Assembly (NCBI GenBank): GCA_017936605.1 | Contig: JAGBFH010000021.1 | Span: 1-64,000, forward strand | Direction of reading: 5' to 3' | Length of the DNA stretch: 64,000 nt | From: Tidjanibacter sp. | Lineage (GTDB): Bacteria > Bacteroidota > Bacteroidia > Bacteroidales > Rikenellaceae | Shown: piece after piece, positions 50,417 through 58,587 of the stretch | How the letters are laid out: every line of letters begins with the position of its first letter | How positions within the stretch are numbered: position 1 is the first letter of the stretch | Translations under genes and position numbers: made by a program | Notes under the pieces: model-generated | Databases searched by the model: none | Told to the model about the DNA's origin: nothing | The model's input: only the letters and a program-made list of their open reading frames with translations

Positions 50417-50691
50417 TGTAGTTCACTTTTTTTGCATATTACCACATCACCAACGATGTAGTCCCAGAAGAATATCGCAGAGTTCTTCTCCGCAATCTCG
50501 TTAGCAGTATCGTTAATCTCCAAACCTATGAGCTTGCCCTCCTCGTTGATTACCATTGTTTCCTCCTCGGAAATCCCCACATATTCAACAAGCCCTCCCA
50601 CATACTTTTGGAGTTCTTCGAGTTCAAAACACCTTCCATTCTTGGGCTGGATGTTTTCTCTTGTACCATCTATTTTTATCAGTGTTGCCAT
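50413..50691 (-). CDS. DUF3846-like protein
   Basis: 92 residues. LEELQKYVGGLVEYVGI followed by EEGKLIGLEINDTANEI and FFWDYIVGDVVICKKSE matches the DUF3846 pattern (basic-to-beta fold, common in phages, plasmids and ICEs). Function unknown. Early operon. Confidence 0.65.
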   Translation of the reverse strand: MATLIKIDGTRENIQPKNGRCFELEELQKYVGGLVEYVGISEEETMVINEEGKLIGLEINDTANEIAEKNSAIFFWDYIVGDVVICKKSELQ

Positions 50692-50778
50692 TGTTCGTTC
50701 TTTTTTAGTGGGAGGGGCTTCAAGGCCCCTCCCTGCATCCTTGTCTGTTTACTTTGGTCGGCTTCCTACGGTGCAGTA

Positions 50779-51138
50779 TTACTTGTGAGTAGAGGCGAGG
50801 TTTGCCCATCGGCTTTCTTGTAGCACCACACCTCTCTCACTGAGAGGAGCCATTCCTAGCTTGGCTCCAATGCTTTTCTTTTTCCTTGCAATGAACTCGC
50901 AGATTGTTGCGAGTCGGCACACATTTCTCCACCCCTTGCCAATCGTTAGAGTTCCCGATGCAACCTTGTGTTCTCCTACGGTAAGAACATAAGTACTGGT
51001 GGCAAGGCTTGTGGTGATAACAGCATTGTTGTTGAAACGCTGTACCATAACTCTGTTTTCTCCGCACCCCTCGAAAGAGGTGTCGCAGTTAGGCACGAAA
51101 TTCGAGCCTATAAACTGCACTAAATTCATTTTTTGCAT
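50779..51138 (-). CDS. Hypothetical early phage protein (119 residues)
   Basis: First gene of the leftward operon after the operator region. It contains two close Cys (PNCDTSFEGCG, near 17-27) and a basic C-terminal half (EFIARKKKSIGAKLG). Being opposite the repressor, a Cro- or excisionase-like role would be typical, but no HTH is evident. Confidence 0.5.
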   Translation of the reverse strand: MQKMNLVQFIGSNFVPNCDTSFEGCGENRVMVQRFNNNAVITTSLATSTYVLTVGEHKVASGTLTIGKGWRNVCRLATICEFIARKKKSIGAKLGMAPLSERGVVLQESRWANLASTHK

Positions 51139-51169
51139 TCCGTTTGAATTTTAGCGTTAAAAATTTATC

Positions 51170-51256
51170 TATCTTTGTTCCGCACTATGGCGGTCATTGT
51201 ACGGAACGAGTACAAAGATAAAGTGATTTTATCAAACGAGCAAGTTTTTGATAAAA
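51170..51256. promoter_or_regulatory. Repressor operator and face-to-face promoters
   Basis: Plus strand -7 box TATCTTTG (51170-51177); minus strand -7 box TATCTTTG (plus 51213-51220). The minus promoter has CTTG 20 bp upstream. A 10-bp dyad TTTTATCAAA/TTTGATAAAA (51227-51236, 51247-51256) overlaps its -33 side; a second dyad GTTCCG/CGGAAC lies between the two boxes. Confidence 0.65.
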
Positions 51257-51299
51257 TAATTTATCACTATTTTGTGTAATTAAAAGCAAACGATTGATT

Positions 51300-51701
51300 A
51301 TGAGCATAAAAGAAAGAGTGAAAATTTTAATCCCTCGATTGATTGCTATTGGGGTTATTTCTTCAAAGCAAGACCTTGCGCACAAATTGGGATATAAATC
51401 TCAGAGCAACCTGTCGGCAATACTCGGAGATACAAGAGAAGTTCCGAGAGGTTTTGTTGAAAAGCTATGTACCATAGTTCCTACCTTGAATAAAGATTGG
51501 CTTGAATCTGGTGAAGGCCCTATGTTCAAAGGAGAGGAGCCAGTCCCTACGGATATGATTATGATGAGCAGAGAGGTGTTCGACCTCATTCGTAGCCAAC
51601 AGGACACAATGGCGAGTCAGCAACGCACGATTGAGGTTTTAACAAAAGGGGGCGAGGGTGTCCACTTGGCAGAACCTGCAATATGTGCCGATGCAAAGTA
51701 A
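51300..51701 (+). CDS. XRE-type phage repressor
   Basis: 133 residues from ATG 51300. The HTH is within SKQDLAHKLGYKSQSNLSAILG (about 20-42), then a C-terminal part with NKDWLESGEGPMF and a basic, glutamine-rich end. It is divergent from the early leftward operon and downstream of the dyad operator, so probably maintains lysogeny. No LexA-like protease domain is seen, so induction by self-cleavage is not indicated. Confidence 0.8.
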   Translation: MSIKERVKILIPRLIAIGVISSKQDLAHKLGYKSQSNLSAILGDTREVPRGFVEKLCTIVPTLNKDWLESGEGPMFKGEEPVPTDMIMMSREVFDLIRSQQDTMASQQRTIEVLTKGGEGVHLAEPAICADAK

Positions 51702-51867
51702 GTGCGGTTGGCTTAACACAAATAATAGTCCCATTGTACTGATTTACAGCCTTTTTACTTGCTTGTAACGGGACAAATACGGGACAAAATGCAGTGAAAT
51801 TGCGATTTCGATAAAATGTAAGTTGTTGATTTTTAGCAGTAGAGCAAATAGAAAACCCACCATCGTC
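51702..51867. other. Prophage right end, no gene
   Basis: Holds the CGGGACAAATACGGGACAA pair (51767-51787), like that near attL, which may be integrase arm sites. Confidence 0.5.
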
Positions 51868-51885
51868 AATCACTTCACCCCGACA
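51868..51885 (+). other. attR core
   Basis: AATCACTTCACCCCGACA, identical to attL. Confidence 0.92.
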
Positions 51886-51886
51886 G

Positions 51887-52019
51887 GATAAAAATGTATG
51901 ACCACCAGCACCTCTGCTGGTGGTTTTTTATGTATTAGAGGTGTGTCGTGAACTTGTTCACAAGACACCTCTGATACATAAAAAAGTACCTCGCTTTAAG
52001 CGAGGCATACATTTTTATC
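51887..52019. repeat. Nested palindromic element beside attR
   Basis: Outer 14-bp inverted repeats (GATAAAAATGTATG, 51887-51900; 52006-52019) enclose three hairpins: CCACCAGCA/TGCTGGTGG with T6 (51902-51929), a long stem TATTAGAGGTGT/ACACCTCTGATA (around 51932-51975), and CCTCGC/GCGAGG. The first looks like the native terminator of tRNA-Pro. Confidence 0.8.
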
Positions 52020-52132
52020 TTTCAGTCCCACTCACCCAGTGATCACGGAGCGTAGGGCCACCTCGAGTGGGTCGGAGCTCCGTAATCACCGAGGCTGTCT
52101 TGCTTTGCCAATCTCAACTCTCCACAGACCTT

Positions 52133-52657
52133 TTACCTTTCAACTCTCATAAAGTGCTCCGTGCGGGTGTCGCCCAGGAGGGTGGGCTTGTTATGCTCGG
52201 TGTGGTGGGGCTTGAAGCCGCACTTTTCCATCACCCTGCGTGAGCGCTCGTTGCCCTCGTAGTAGCCACACCAGAGGCGTCTATAGCCCAGAGTGCCGAA
52301 TGCGCGTTCAATGATGGCACGCGCCGCCTCGGTCATAAGACCCCTGCCCCAATACTCCTCGGCCAACCAGTAGCCGAGCTCTGCATCCCCTGTGCCGCGC
52401 AGTGAGGGCGAGAGTCCCTCGCCGCTCTTGATAGCTATGGCCCCTATGGGAATCATCTCCTCGCGGAGGACTATGGCGTAGGTCTCGGGGGCGGAGAATA
52501 CGGTGCGGATAATCTCGCGGCTCTCCTCGGGGCTGCGATGGGCGGGCCAGCCGGCTATGGGGCCGACAGCGGGGTTTTGGGCCCAACGAAAGAGTGTGTC
52601 GGCATCCTCCTCGCGCCAGGGGCGAAGCAGTAGTCGTGGAGTTGTGAGTGTGGCCAT
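52133..52657 (-). CDS. GNAT N-acetyltransferase (RimJ/RimL-like)
   Basis: 174 residues. TTPRLLLRPWREEDADTLFRWA is the typical RimJ/L start; the acetyl-CoA-binding segment is YWGRGLMTEAARAIIERAFG (near 105-125), then NERSRRVMEKCGF. Acetylates an N-terminal amine or small molecule using acetyl-CoA. Substrate unknown. Near the TfoX-like gene on the same strand. Confidence 0.85.
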   Translation of the reverse strand: MATLTTPRLLLRPWREEDADTLFRWAQNPAVGPIAGWPAHRSPEESREIIRTVFSAPETYAIVLREEMIPIGAIAIKSGEGLSPSLRGTGDAELGYWLAEEYWGRGLMTEAARAIIERAFGTLGYRRLWCGYYEGNERSRRVMEKCGFKPHHTEHNKPTLLGDTRTEHFMRVER

Positions 52658-52668
52658 AGTAAGGGGGC

Positions 52669-53010
52669 TTATTTCGTTGTTTTGGTTTTGCGCTTTTTGG
52701 GCTTGGGCATAGGCTTGTGACGCTCCAGAAGGAGCAGAACTTGTCCGACGAGTTTCGTATCCTCCACATCGAGCACCACAAAGTCGCGTGCTCCGGGGAA
52801 GGGTGCAAGCTCATCTGCACCGGCCAGAAGCTCGCGCACGCACTCTATGCGCTTGACAAAGACGGTGTTGTCGCAGACGAACATCAGAGGTTTCTCGCCC
52901 GAGTAGATGCAGTATTCGCCAAACATAGGCCTATACCAAAGATGGAGGCCAGTGTGGGCGGCCTCCATCTGTTCGAGTACAAACTCTATATAATCTTGTG
53001 TTGTAGCCAT
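52669..53010 (-). CDS. TfoX N-terminal domain protein
   Basis: 113 residues. MATTQDYIEFVLEQM and WYRPMFGEYCIYSGEKPLM, then NTVFVKRIECVRELLAG match the TfoX/Sxy N-terminal domain. In proteobacteria the full TfoX regulates competence; here only this domain is present, followed by a basic tail (PKPKKRKTKTTK), so function is uncertain. Confidence 0.8.
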   Translation of the reverse strand: MATTQDYIEFVLEQMEAAHTGLHLWYRPMFGEYCIYSGEKPLMFVCDNTVFVKRIECVRELLAGADELAPFPGARDFVVLDVEDTKLVGQVLLLLERHKPMPKPKKRKTKTTK

Positions 53011-53019
53011 TTGTGGATA

Positions 53020-54360
53020 CTATTTATCTGCCTTGGGCAGTGTGCGGTTCAGCAGGAGTGCACCTGCGAGGGCCGAAACTATCGTACCGCAGAGGATACC
53101 GAGCTTGGCCAAGTCGAGCACCTGGCGACCGTCGGCGCCCAGGGGCGAGTAGGCCAAATCGGCGATGAACATCGACACCGTGAAGCCAATGCCGCAGAGC
53201 ACGCAGACGCTCGCAAACGACCTCCACGAAGCACCCGTAGGCATCGAGGCAATCTTGGTCTTGATGGCCAGCCACGAGAAGGAGAATACGCCGAGGAACT
53301 TACCCAGTACCAGACCCAGCATAACGGCCAGACTTACGCCCGAGAAGAGGTCAGCAAAGTGAACGCCACCGAGGTCTACGCCCGCATTGGCAAATGCAAA
53401 CAAGGGGAGGATGATGTAGTTGATGAACTCCCTCAGGTCGTCCTCCAGGTGCTGCAAGGGGCTGATAAGGTGGTCGGCAGCCGACTCCACACTCTTGAGG
53501 GTCTGAATCTCGTCGTTGCTGAAGACCACAACCTGATGTTTGTCGGTGACCTCCACAACGGGGAACTCGCCGATGTTGTTACGGATGCGCTCGATGTAGT
53601 AGCGTGTACCCTTGCCGATGCTGGCGGGGATGCAGAGGGCTGCAATCACACCCGAGATGGTGGCGTGGATGCCCGAGTTGAGCATCGAGAACCACATAAT
53701 GGCACCGATGACCAGATAGTAGGTCTTGCTCTTGACATTGTAGTGGTTGGCGATAATCATAGCCACAACGCACAGCAGCGCGAAGAACATATAGCCCCAG
53801 ACAATCTCCGAGGTGTAGCAGATGGCAATCACCAGAATACCGCCCAGGTCGTCGGCCACAGCAAGGGTGGTGAGGAACACCTTGAGTCCGATGGGCACCC
53901 TCTTGCCGAACATCGCCAACACGCCGAGCGAGAAGGCGATGTCGGTAGCCATAGGGATGGCTGCACCGCGGGTCATTGCTGCATCTGCGGGGCAGGCCAG
54001 AAGGAATACGAGAACGGGAATGAGCATACCGCCACACGCACCAATGATGGGCAGGATGGCCTTCTTTATGGAGGAGAGCTCGCCAACGAGAATCTCGCGT
54101 TTAATCTCCAGACCCACCGAAAGGAAGAAAATCGCCATCAGAAAGTCGTTGATGAGTACCTGGAATGTGAATGGCTCGCCGTGGTGGGAGAAGATGTTGA
54201 AGTCGCCGAACGAAACCGACACGGGGGTCTCGAGCAGACCGAAATACCACTCTTTAATGGGGGTATTGGCACAAATGAGGGCCAGAACGGTGGCTGCGAT
54301 AAGCCAGAAACTCGCTGTGGAGTACTTCTTGAACAGACTGAGGAATGTGTAATTTTTCAT
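53020..54360 (-). CDS. nhaA: Na+/H+ antiporter NhaA
   Basis: 446 residues, polytopic, with the family hallmarks SVGLEIKREILVGELS (near 80-95), GAIPMATDIAFSLGVLAMFG and AVADDLGGILVIAI, in which the paired Asp bind Na+. The long loop near 265-295 (EVTDKHQVVVFSNDEIQ) is typical of Bacteroidetes NhaA. It expels Na+ in exchange for H+. A -7 box (TACCTTTG, plus 54492-54499) lies about 130 bp upstream. Confidence 0.95.
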   Translation of the reverse strand: MKNYTFLSLFKKYSTASFWLIAATVLALICANTPIKEWYFGLLETPVSVSFGDFNIFSHHGEPFTFQVLINDFLMAIFFLSVGLEIKREILVGELSSIKKAILPIIGACGGMLIPVLVFLLACPADAAMTRGAAIPMATDIAFSLGVLAMFGKRVPIGLKVFLTTLAVADDLGGILVIAICYTSEIVWGYMFFALLCVVAMIIANHYNVKSKTYYLVIGAIMWFSMLNSGIHATISGVIAALCIPASIGKGTRYYIERIRNNIGEFPVVEVTDKHQVVVFSNDEIQTLKSVESAADHLISPLQHLEDDLREFINYIILPLFAFANAGVDLGGVHFADLFSGVSLAVMLGLVLGKFLGVFSFSWLAIKTKIASMPTGASWRSFASVCVLCGIGFTVSMFIADLAYSPLGADGRQVLDLAKLGILCGTIVSALAGALLLNRTLPKADK

Positions 54361-54698
54361 CCTTACTCTTCTTTTTGTGTTAAAAAATGTTTGACCTAAC
54401 TAACCTTATGCTCTCGCAGTTTTCGCGCCTTAAATAAAGGTGTGGCGGGGCAAATATTGACAGATTTATGTCGTAAAAATCTTTTCGGCCACAAAGGTAA
54501 ACTTTTATTTCATAGGCTGTCCTCAAAAACCAAATTTATTTTCTCGGGGCCTTTGCGGTGCTAACCCCTACGGGGTTGTTGTAGGGGTTTTGTAGAGTTT
54601 TAGGGGTGTAGAGTTTTGGGGGCGAGGGTGGGAAAAAGCGAAAATGTTGGTCGGGAGGGTGGGGATTTCGCTACAGTTTTGTATCTTTGTGGCGCATT
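54361..54698. promoter_or_regulatory. Divergent region of nhaA and ruvX
   Basis: nhaA -7 box TACCTTTG (plus 54492-54499, minus strand). ruvX -7 box TATCTTTG (54682-54689), only 9 bp before the ruvX ATG, so its transcript is nearly leaderless. No gene in between. Confidence 0.6.
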
Positions 54699-55124
54699 AT
54701 GGGAAGGATTCTGGCTATAGACTATGGACTCAAGCGCACAGGCATTGCCGTGAGCGACCCGCTGAGGATTATCGCGGGCGGACTTGAGACCGTTCCTACC
54801 GCCCAACTGAGAGGGTGGCTGGGGCAATATATGGCCCGCGAGAGCGTTGATATCATAGTGGTGGGCCGACCTACCCAGATGAACGGTGCCCCCAGCCAAT
54901 CGTGGACAGCCATCGAGCCCTTTGTGGAGTGGCTGAAGGTAAACTTCCCCGCCTGCAAGGTCTGCCTCCACGACGAACGCTTCACCTCCGTCATCGCCCA
55001 CCGAGCGATGATAGACGGCGGTATGAAGAAGATGGCCCGCAGGGATAAGGCCGTGGTGGATAAAATCTCGGCGACCATCATCCTCCAGAGTTTTATGGAC
55101 TCCCTGGAGTATAAGCAGATGTAG
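54699..55124 (+). CDS. ruvX: Holliday junction resolvase RuvX (YqgF)
   Basis: 141 residues from ATG 54699. RNase-H-like fold with GRILAIDYGLKRTGIAVSDP (near 2-21, catalytic Asp), VVGRP, LHDERFTS (near 88-95) and a C-terminal DK/SA helix. The YqgF family processes 16S rRNA or Holliday junctions; which applies here is not shown. Confidence 0.92.
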   Translation: MGRILAIDYGLKRTGIAVSDPLRIIAGGLETVPTAQLRGWLGQYMARESVDIIVVGRPTQMNGAPSQSWTAIEPFVEWLKVNFPACKVCLHDERFTSVIAHRAMIDGGMKKMARRDKAVVDKISATIILQSFMDSLEYKQM

Positions 55125-55188
55125 GTCCCCAAGGCTGCATAATTAGCCCCATAGGCTTGCCGATAATATTGAATTTTGCATTTAAGAT

Positions 55189-55740
55189 ATGATATACCCC
55201 ATTTACATCTATGGTTCGGGCGTGCTGCGCAAGGAGTGCGTGGAGATAGACGAGAGCTATCCCGAACTGCCCAAGTTGATTGAAGATATGTTTGCCACGA
55301 TGTATGCCACCAATGGCGTAGGTCTGGCAGCGCCTCAGATTGGTAAGGATATTAGACTTTTTGTGGTGGATGCGACCCCCTTTGCAGAGGATGACGCTAC
55401 CGCCAAGGACTTCAAAAAGGTCTTCATTAACCCCGAGATTTATGAGGTGAGCGAGATGGAGGTGCTCCTGAATGAGGGCTGCCTCTCGGTGCCCGGCATC
55501 CACGAGGATGTCTACCGCCCCGAAACGATCCGCATCAACTACCTCGACGAGAACTTCGTGGAGCACGACGAGGAGCTCACCGGCTGGCCCGCGCGTGTGG
55601 TTCAGCACGAGTATGACCACCTCGACGGCATCGTCTTTACGGACCGCCTCTCGACCCTCCGCAAGACCCTCCTCCGCAACAAACTCAACGGAATGTCGAA
55701 GGGGAAATTCTCTTGTGACTATCGCACCAAACAAAAGTAA
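55189..55740 (+). CDS. def: Peptide deformylase
   Basis: 183 residues. Motif 1 GVGLAAPQIG (near 44-53), motif 2 EGCLSVPGIHEDVYRP (near 98-113), motif 3 QHEYDHLDG (near 140-148), where Cys and both His bind the metal and Glu is catalytic. Removes formyl groups from nascent proteins. Follows ruvX on the same strand by 64 bp. Confidence 0.97.
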   Translation: MIYPIYIYGSGVLRKECVEIDESYPELPKLIEDMFATMYATNGVGLAAPQIGKDIRLFVVDATPFAEDDATAKDFKKVFINPEIYEVSEMEVLLNEGCLSVPGIHEDVYRPETIRINYLDENFVEHDEELTGWPARVVQHEYDHLDGIVFTDRLSTLRKTLLRNKLNGMSKGKFSCDYRTKQK

Positions 55741-56135
55741 AAAACGCATATAGCGGGTGAATTTTTCACCAACTGCAACGGGCGAGACCCTCACCTACGA
55801 AAAGTAGGCTGCGGGCCTCGCCCATCTTGTTGGCAAAAATTCCCCTCGCTCTATGCGTTTTTCTTTCAAAGGAAAGCGGTTGGTCGCACCACCCTCACCC
55901 GCTGCGGCCGTTGCCGCAAAATTCCGCATTCGCGGAATGAGTATAGACAATCCCTCCAAACCTCCCTTTGAAAAGGGAGGCTTGGTCAAGGGCAAGCCCT
56001 TGATAAGCACCATTGTTCAACGGTGCTGGCAAATTGAGGCAGTTTCAAGGTGATGCGGTGGGCAGCACCACCATCACAAAAGGGTCGTTACGACCCCGCT
56101 CTATGCGTTTTTTTGTCTGCCGTCTACTGTCGACA

Positions 56136-56188
56136 GACCTCTCCCGGGCTTTGCCCACCCTCCCCTAACTTAGGGGAGGGTAGGGGCT
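56136..56188. repeat. REP-like palindrome (CCCTCCCC type)
   Basis: CAGACCTCTCCCGGGC followed by the palindrome CCCTCCCCTAAC/GTTAGGGGAGGG; closely related copies at 59290-59338, 59507-59560 and 60973-61028. Confidence 0.8.
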
Positions 56189-56189
56189 A

Positions 56190-56336
56190 AAAAGGCTAAA
56201 AGGGCCAAAAGAGTTATGGGGCCTATAGGTCTTATAGGTCTTATAAGTCCCATAAGCCCCATAGGTCTTTAAAGTCCTTAAAGTCCTTAAAGCCCTTAAA
56301 GCCCTTTGGCCTTTTGCCCTTTTTAGCCCTTTCTCT
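56190..56336. repeat. 9-bp tandem repeats (CTTATAGGT, CTTTAAAGT, CCCTTTTGG types)
   Basis: More than a dozen 9-bp units in several variants between a REP-like element and the SPFH gene. Confidence 0.85.
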
Positions 56337-56404
56337 AAAAACACACGAAGCAATCGACCCCAGGTCGATTGCTTCGTATTCTATCTCTCTGCGCCCCGAG
56401 GGGT

Positions 56405-57385
56405 TTACTTGGTGGGGAAGAGGTCTTTGATGCCGCCGAGAGAGCCGAGCACGGAGCTGGCCTCGTAGGGCATATAGACCGTCTTGCTATCCTGGCCGCT
56501 GGCCATCTCTTTGAGGGTCTCGATATATTTCACAGCCAAAAGGTAGGTCGCAGGGTCGGTCTTGGTGGTCGAGATGGCCTCCGTCACGCGGCGGATAGCC
56601 TCGGCCTCCGCATTGGCCTGAAGCACCTTGGCCTCGGCCTCACCCTGGGCCTTGAGAATCTGTGCCTCCTTCTCGGCTGCAGCGTAGTTGATCTGCGACT
56701 GTTTCTCACCCTCGGACTGGAGGATGGCCGACTGTTTCTCACCCTCGGCGCGCAGAATCTTAGCCCTACGCTCACGCTCGGCCTGCATCTGCTGCTCCAT
56801 TGCGTCGCGCACGCTCTCGGGAGGGGTGATGTCCTGAAGCTCCACGCGGTTGACCTTCACGCCCCATTTGTTGGTGGCCTCATCGAGCACATTACGCAGC
56901 TTGGCGTTGATGGTATCACGCGAGGTGAGGGTCTCATCGAGCTCCAGCTCACCAATCACATTACGCAGCGTGGTCTGGGTGAGTTTCTCGATAGCGTTGG
57001 GCAGGTTGTTGATCTCATAGACCGCCTTCACAGCGTCCACAATCTGGAAGTAGAGCAGTGCATTGATGCGGGTGGTCACATTATCCTTGGTAATCACATT
57101 CTGTTCGGGGAAGTCGTAGACCTGCTCACGAAGGTCAATGCGGGAAGTGTCGCGGAACCTCACGATGACATTGCCGTAGCCGTCCTGATAGGAGTAGCGG
57201 GTGTAGATGCGGCGAGGTTTCTCCAGAATTGGCCAGATGATGTTAATACCCGAGGTGAGGGTCTTGTTGTACTTACCCAGTCGCTCCACGATGCAGGTTT
57301 CGCTCTGCTGAACGATCGTAAGGCCCGAGAGCACATAGATAACCACAATGGCTACCAGTGCAATAATTACTGTCATAGTTCCCAT
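56405..57385 (-). CDS. SPFH domain protein (stomatin/QmcA-like)
   Basis: 326 residues. One N-terminal membrane helix (about 3-22), the SPFH domain (about 24-215: VQQSETCIVERLGKYNKTL, DLREQVYDFPEQNVITKD), a long Ala/Glu-rich coiled coil (about 205-270) and a C-terminal KYIETLKEMASGQ. Forms membrane rings. Paired with the NfeD gene upstream on the same strand, the usual stomatin-NfeD module. Confidence 0.92.
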   Translation of the reverse strand: MGTMTVIIALVAIVVIYVLSGLTIVQQSETCIVERLGKYNKTLTSGINIIWPILEKPRRIYTRYSYQDGYGNVIVRFRDTSRIDLREQVYDFPEQNVITKDNVTTRINALLYFQIVDAVKAVYEINNLPNAIEKLTQTTLRNVIGELELDETLTSRDTINAKLRNVLDEATNKWGVKVNRVELQDITPPESVRDAMEQQMQAERERRAKILRAEGEKQSAILQSEGEKQSQINYAAAEKEAQILKAQGEAEAKVLQANAEAEAIRRVTEAISTTKTDPATYLLAVKYIETLKEMASGQDSKTVYMPYEASSVLGSLGGIKDLFPTK

Positions 57386-57418
57386 AGTGTCGATTGTTTT
57401 TTATTGTTAGGTACTTGA

Positions 57419-57844
57419 TTATTTGCGTCTTACGGTGAGGATGATGCTCTCGCGCGAGATGATTTCCACCTTTTCGCCCTCGAGGATGTCGCTCTGTTCG
57501 CTGCTCTCAGCCTGCCAGATGTCGCCGTCGATGGCCACGCGGCCACGACCACCCACCTCGATACATTCGGTCACCTTGGCGGTGCGGCCAATCAGTGCGT
57601 CGGCATTGGTGGGGACCTCATCCTTGGCGGAGAGCCTCCTCAGCAGCGGTCTTACGGCCAGGAATGCCACGAGGGTAGCAAGTGCGAAGATGCCCAACTG
57701 CCACTCGAGCGAGGCGCCTGCTGCGGCTCCAATGGCTCCTCCCACTGCGCCTACTGCAAAGCAGATGAGTGCAAAGCCTGCGGTGAGCATCTCACCGATA
57801 ACAAATAGTGTGGCTACAATAGCCCAAATATGCCAAATCTCCAT
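57419..57844 (-). CDS. NfeD family protein
   Basis: 141 residues: membrane segments at about 5-27, 29-47 and 49-66 and a C-terminal OB-fold domain (about 80-140; GRTAKVTECIEVGGRGRVAI, DILEGEKVEIISRESIILTV). Short NfeD without the N-terminal protease domain. Partner of the SPFH protein 33 bp downstream. Role in membrane-domain organisation is known for the family. Confidence 0.92.
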   Translation of the reverse strand: MEIWHIWAIVATLFVIGEMLTAGFALICFAVGAVGGAIGAAAGASLEWQLGIFALATLVAFLAVRPLLRRLSAKDEVPTNADALIGRTAKVTECIEVGGRGRVAIDGDIWQAESSEQSDILEGEKVEIISRESIILTVRRK

Positions 57845-57930
57845 AGTTGTAAAGTTGTGTTTTTGATGTTAACCACACAAATATACAAAATCAAGTTGAG
57901 AATTGAAAGTTGAAAGTTGAAAAAAATGTG

Positions 57931-57938
57931 TACCTTTG
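57931..57938 (+). promoter_or_regulatory. -7 box of the lipocalin-like gene
   Basis: TACCTTTG, 70 bp before the ATG; the -33 side is only GTTGAAAGTTGAAAGTT-like repeats. Confidence 0.45.
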
Positions 57939-58008
57939 TGATGTAGGCCTCCCGAAAACGGATTGACTATTGATATAATTACTTACCTTATAACACAGAC
58001 TGCACACT

Positions 58009-58512
58009 ATGAAAAAGAGTTTTGCACTCCTGCTGATGGCCTCGGCCCTCATCTTCGGCACCGCTGCTACCCCCTTGTCGGCCGCAACAGAAACCGTACC
58101 CGCAAAGAGCATTGTGGGTGTGTGGGCTCACGAGATGGCAGCCGACCCCTATGAACTCGACCTGCTGATTTTCGACGACGGCAACTATGCGATTTTCAGT
58201 AGTTATGCCAATACCGAGTATAGCGAGGTGGGCAAGTGGCGCTTGGATGGCAACCGCCTCACCCTCACCAAATACTACGGCGATGGCGACTACACAATGA
58301 ATGAGGATGGCTCCTACACCCGCCTAAAGAGTGCAAAGAAGGATGGCTACGAGTGTAGTTATGAGGTTGACGGCCAGACGATGACCTCCGGTGGCGATGT
58401 GTTCCTCAAGACAACATTCGCCGAGGAAGTGGCCTCCGATATAGAGATGCCCTGGTGGAGTAAAGAGAGCTTTGAGGCCTCGCAGAAGTGCGTCAGCGCG
58501 ATTATGAAGTAG
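58009..58512 (+). CDS. Secreted lipocalin-like protein
   Basis: 167 residues. Signal peptide (MKKSFALLLMASALIFGTAA, cleavage near 25) and a small beta-rich domain with repeated GxxW and aromatic strands (GVWAHEMAADPYELDLLIFD, GKWRLDGNRLTLTKYYGDGD), like the lipocalin-like family of Bacteroidetes. Ligand unknown. Confidence 0.7.
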   Translation: MKKSFALLLMASALIFGTAATPLSAATETVPAKSIVGVWAHEMAADPYELDLLIFDDGNYAIFSSYANTEYSEVGKWRLDGNRLTLTKYYGDGDYTMNEDGSYTRLKSAKKDGYECSYEVDGQTMTSGGDVFLKTTFAEEVASDIEMPWWSKESFEASQKCVSAIMK

Positions 58513-58535
58513 CCTCTAAAGGCAATGCCTAAAAA

Positions 58536-58572
58536 TGAAAGTGGCCCCTTGTTGGGGTCACTTTCATTTTTT
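58536..58572. terminator. Bidirectional terminator
   Basis: GAAAGTG-CCCC/GGGG-CACTTTC stem with T-rich tails on both sides, between two converging genes. Confidence 0.85.
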
Positions 58573-58587
58573 CTCGGCGCTCCACGC

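Larger units (their letters stand above)
12354..51885. mobile_element. Complete tailed-phage prophage (39.5 kb)
   Basis: Bounded by identical 18-bp repeats (12354-12371 and 51868-51885), one of them the 3' end of tRNA-Pro. It contains tyrosine integrase, repressor, primase-helicase, terminase, portal, prohead protease, major capsid, tape measure, tail and lysis genes with no obvious decay. Flexible- or straight-tailed siphovirus morphology is inferred from the long tape measure gene and the lack of recognisable sheath genes. It looks visibly less GC-rich than the flanks. Confidence 0.93.
55741..56404. other. Intergenic region with repeats
   Basis: No gene seen. It holds a hairpin around 55769-55835, a CTCTATGCGTTTTT unit twice (55850, 56100), a REP-like palindrome with CCTCCCTTT/AAAGGGAGG (55963-55982), a second one with CCCTCCCCTAAC (56136-56188), 9-bp repeats (56190-56336) and a hairpin near 56340-56375 (AGCAATCGACC/GGTCGATTGCT). 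Confidence 0.8.

Noticed and set aside
12354..51885. Mu-like transposable phage or ICE
   Set aside because: A tyrosine integrase and exact 18-bp att repeats in a tRNA, with terminase, capsid and tail genes and no transposase or conjugation genes.
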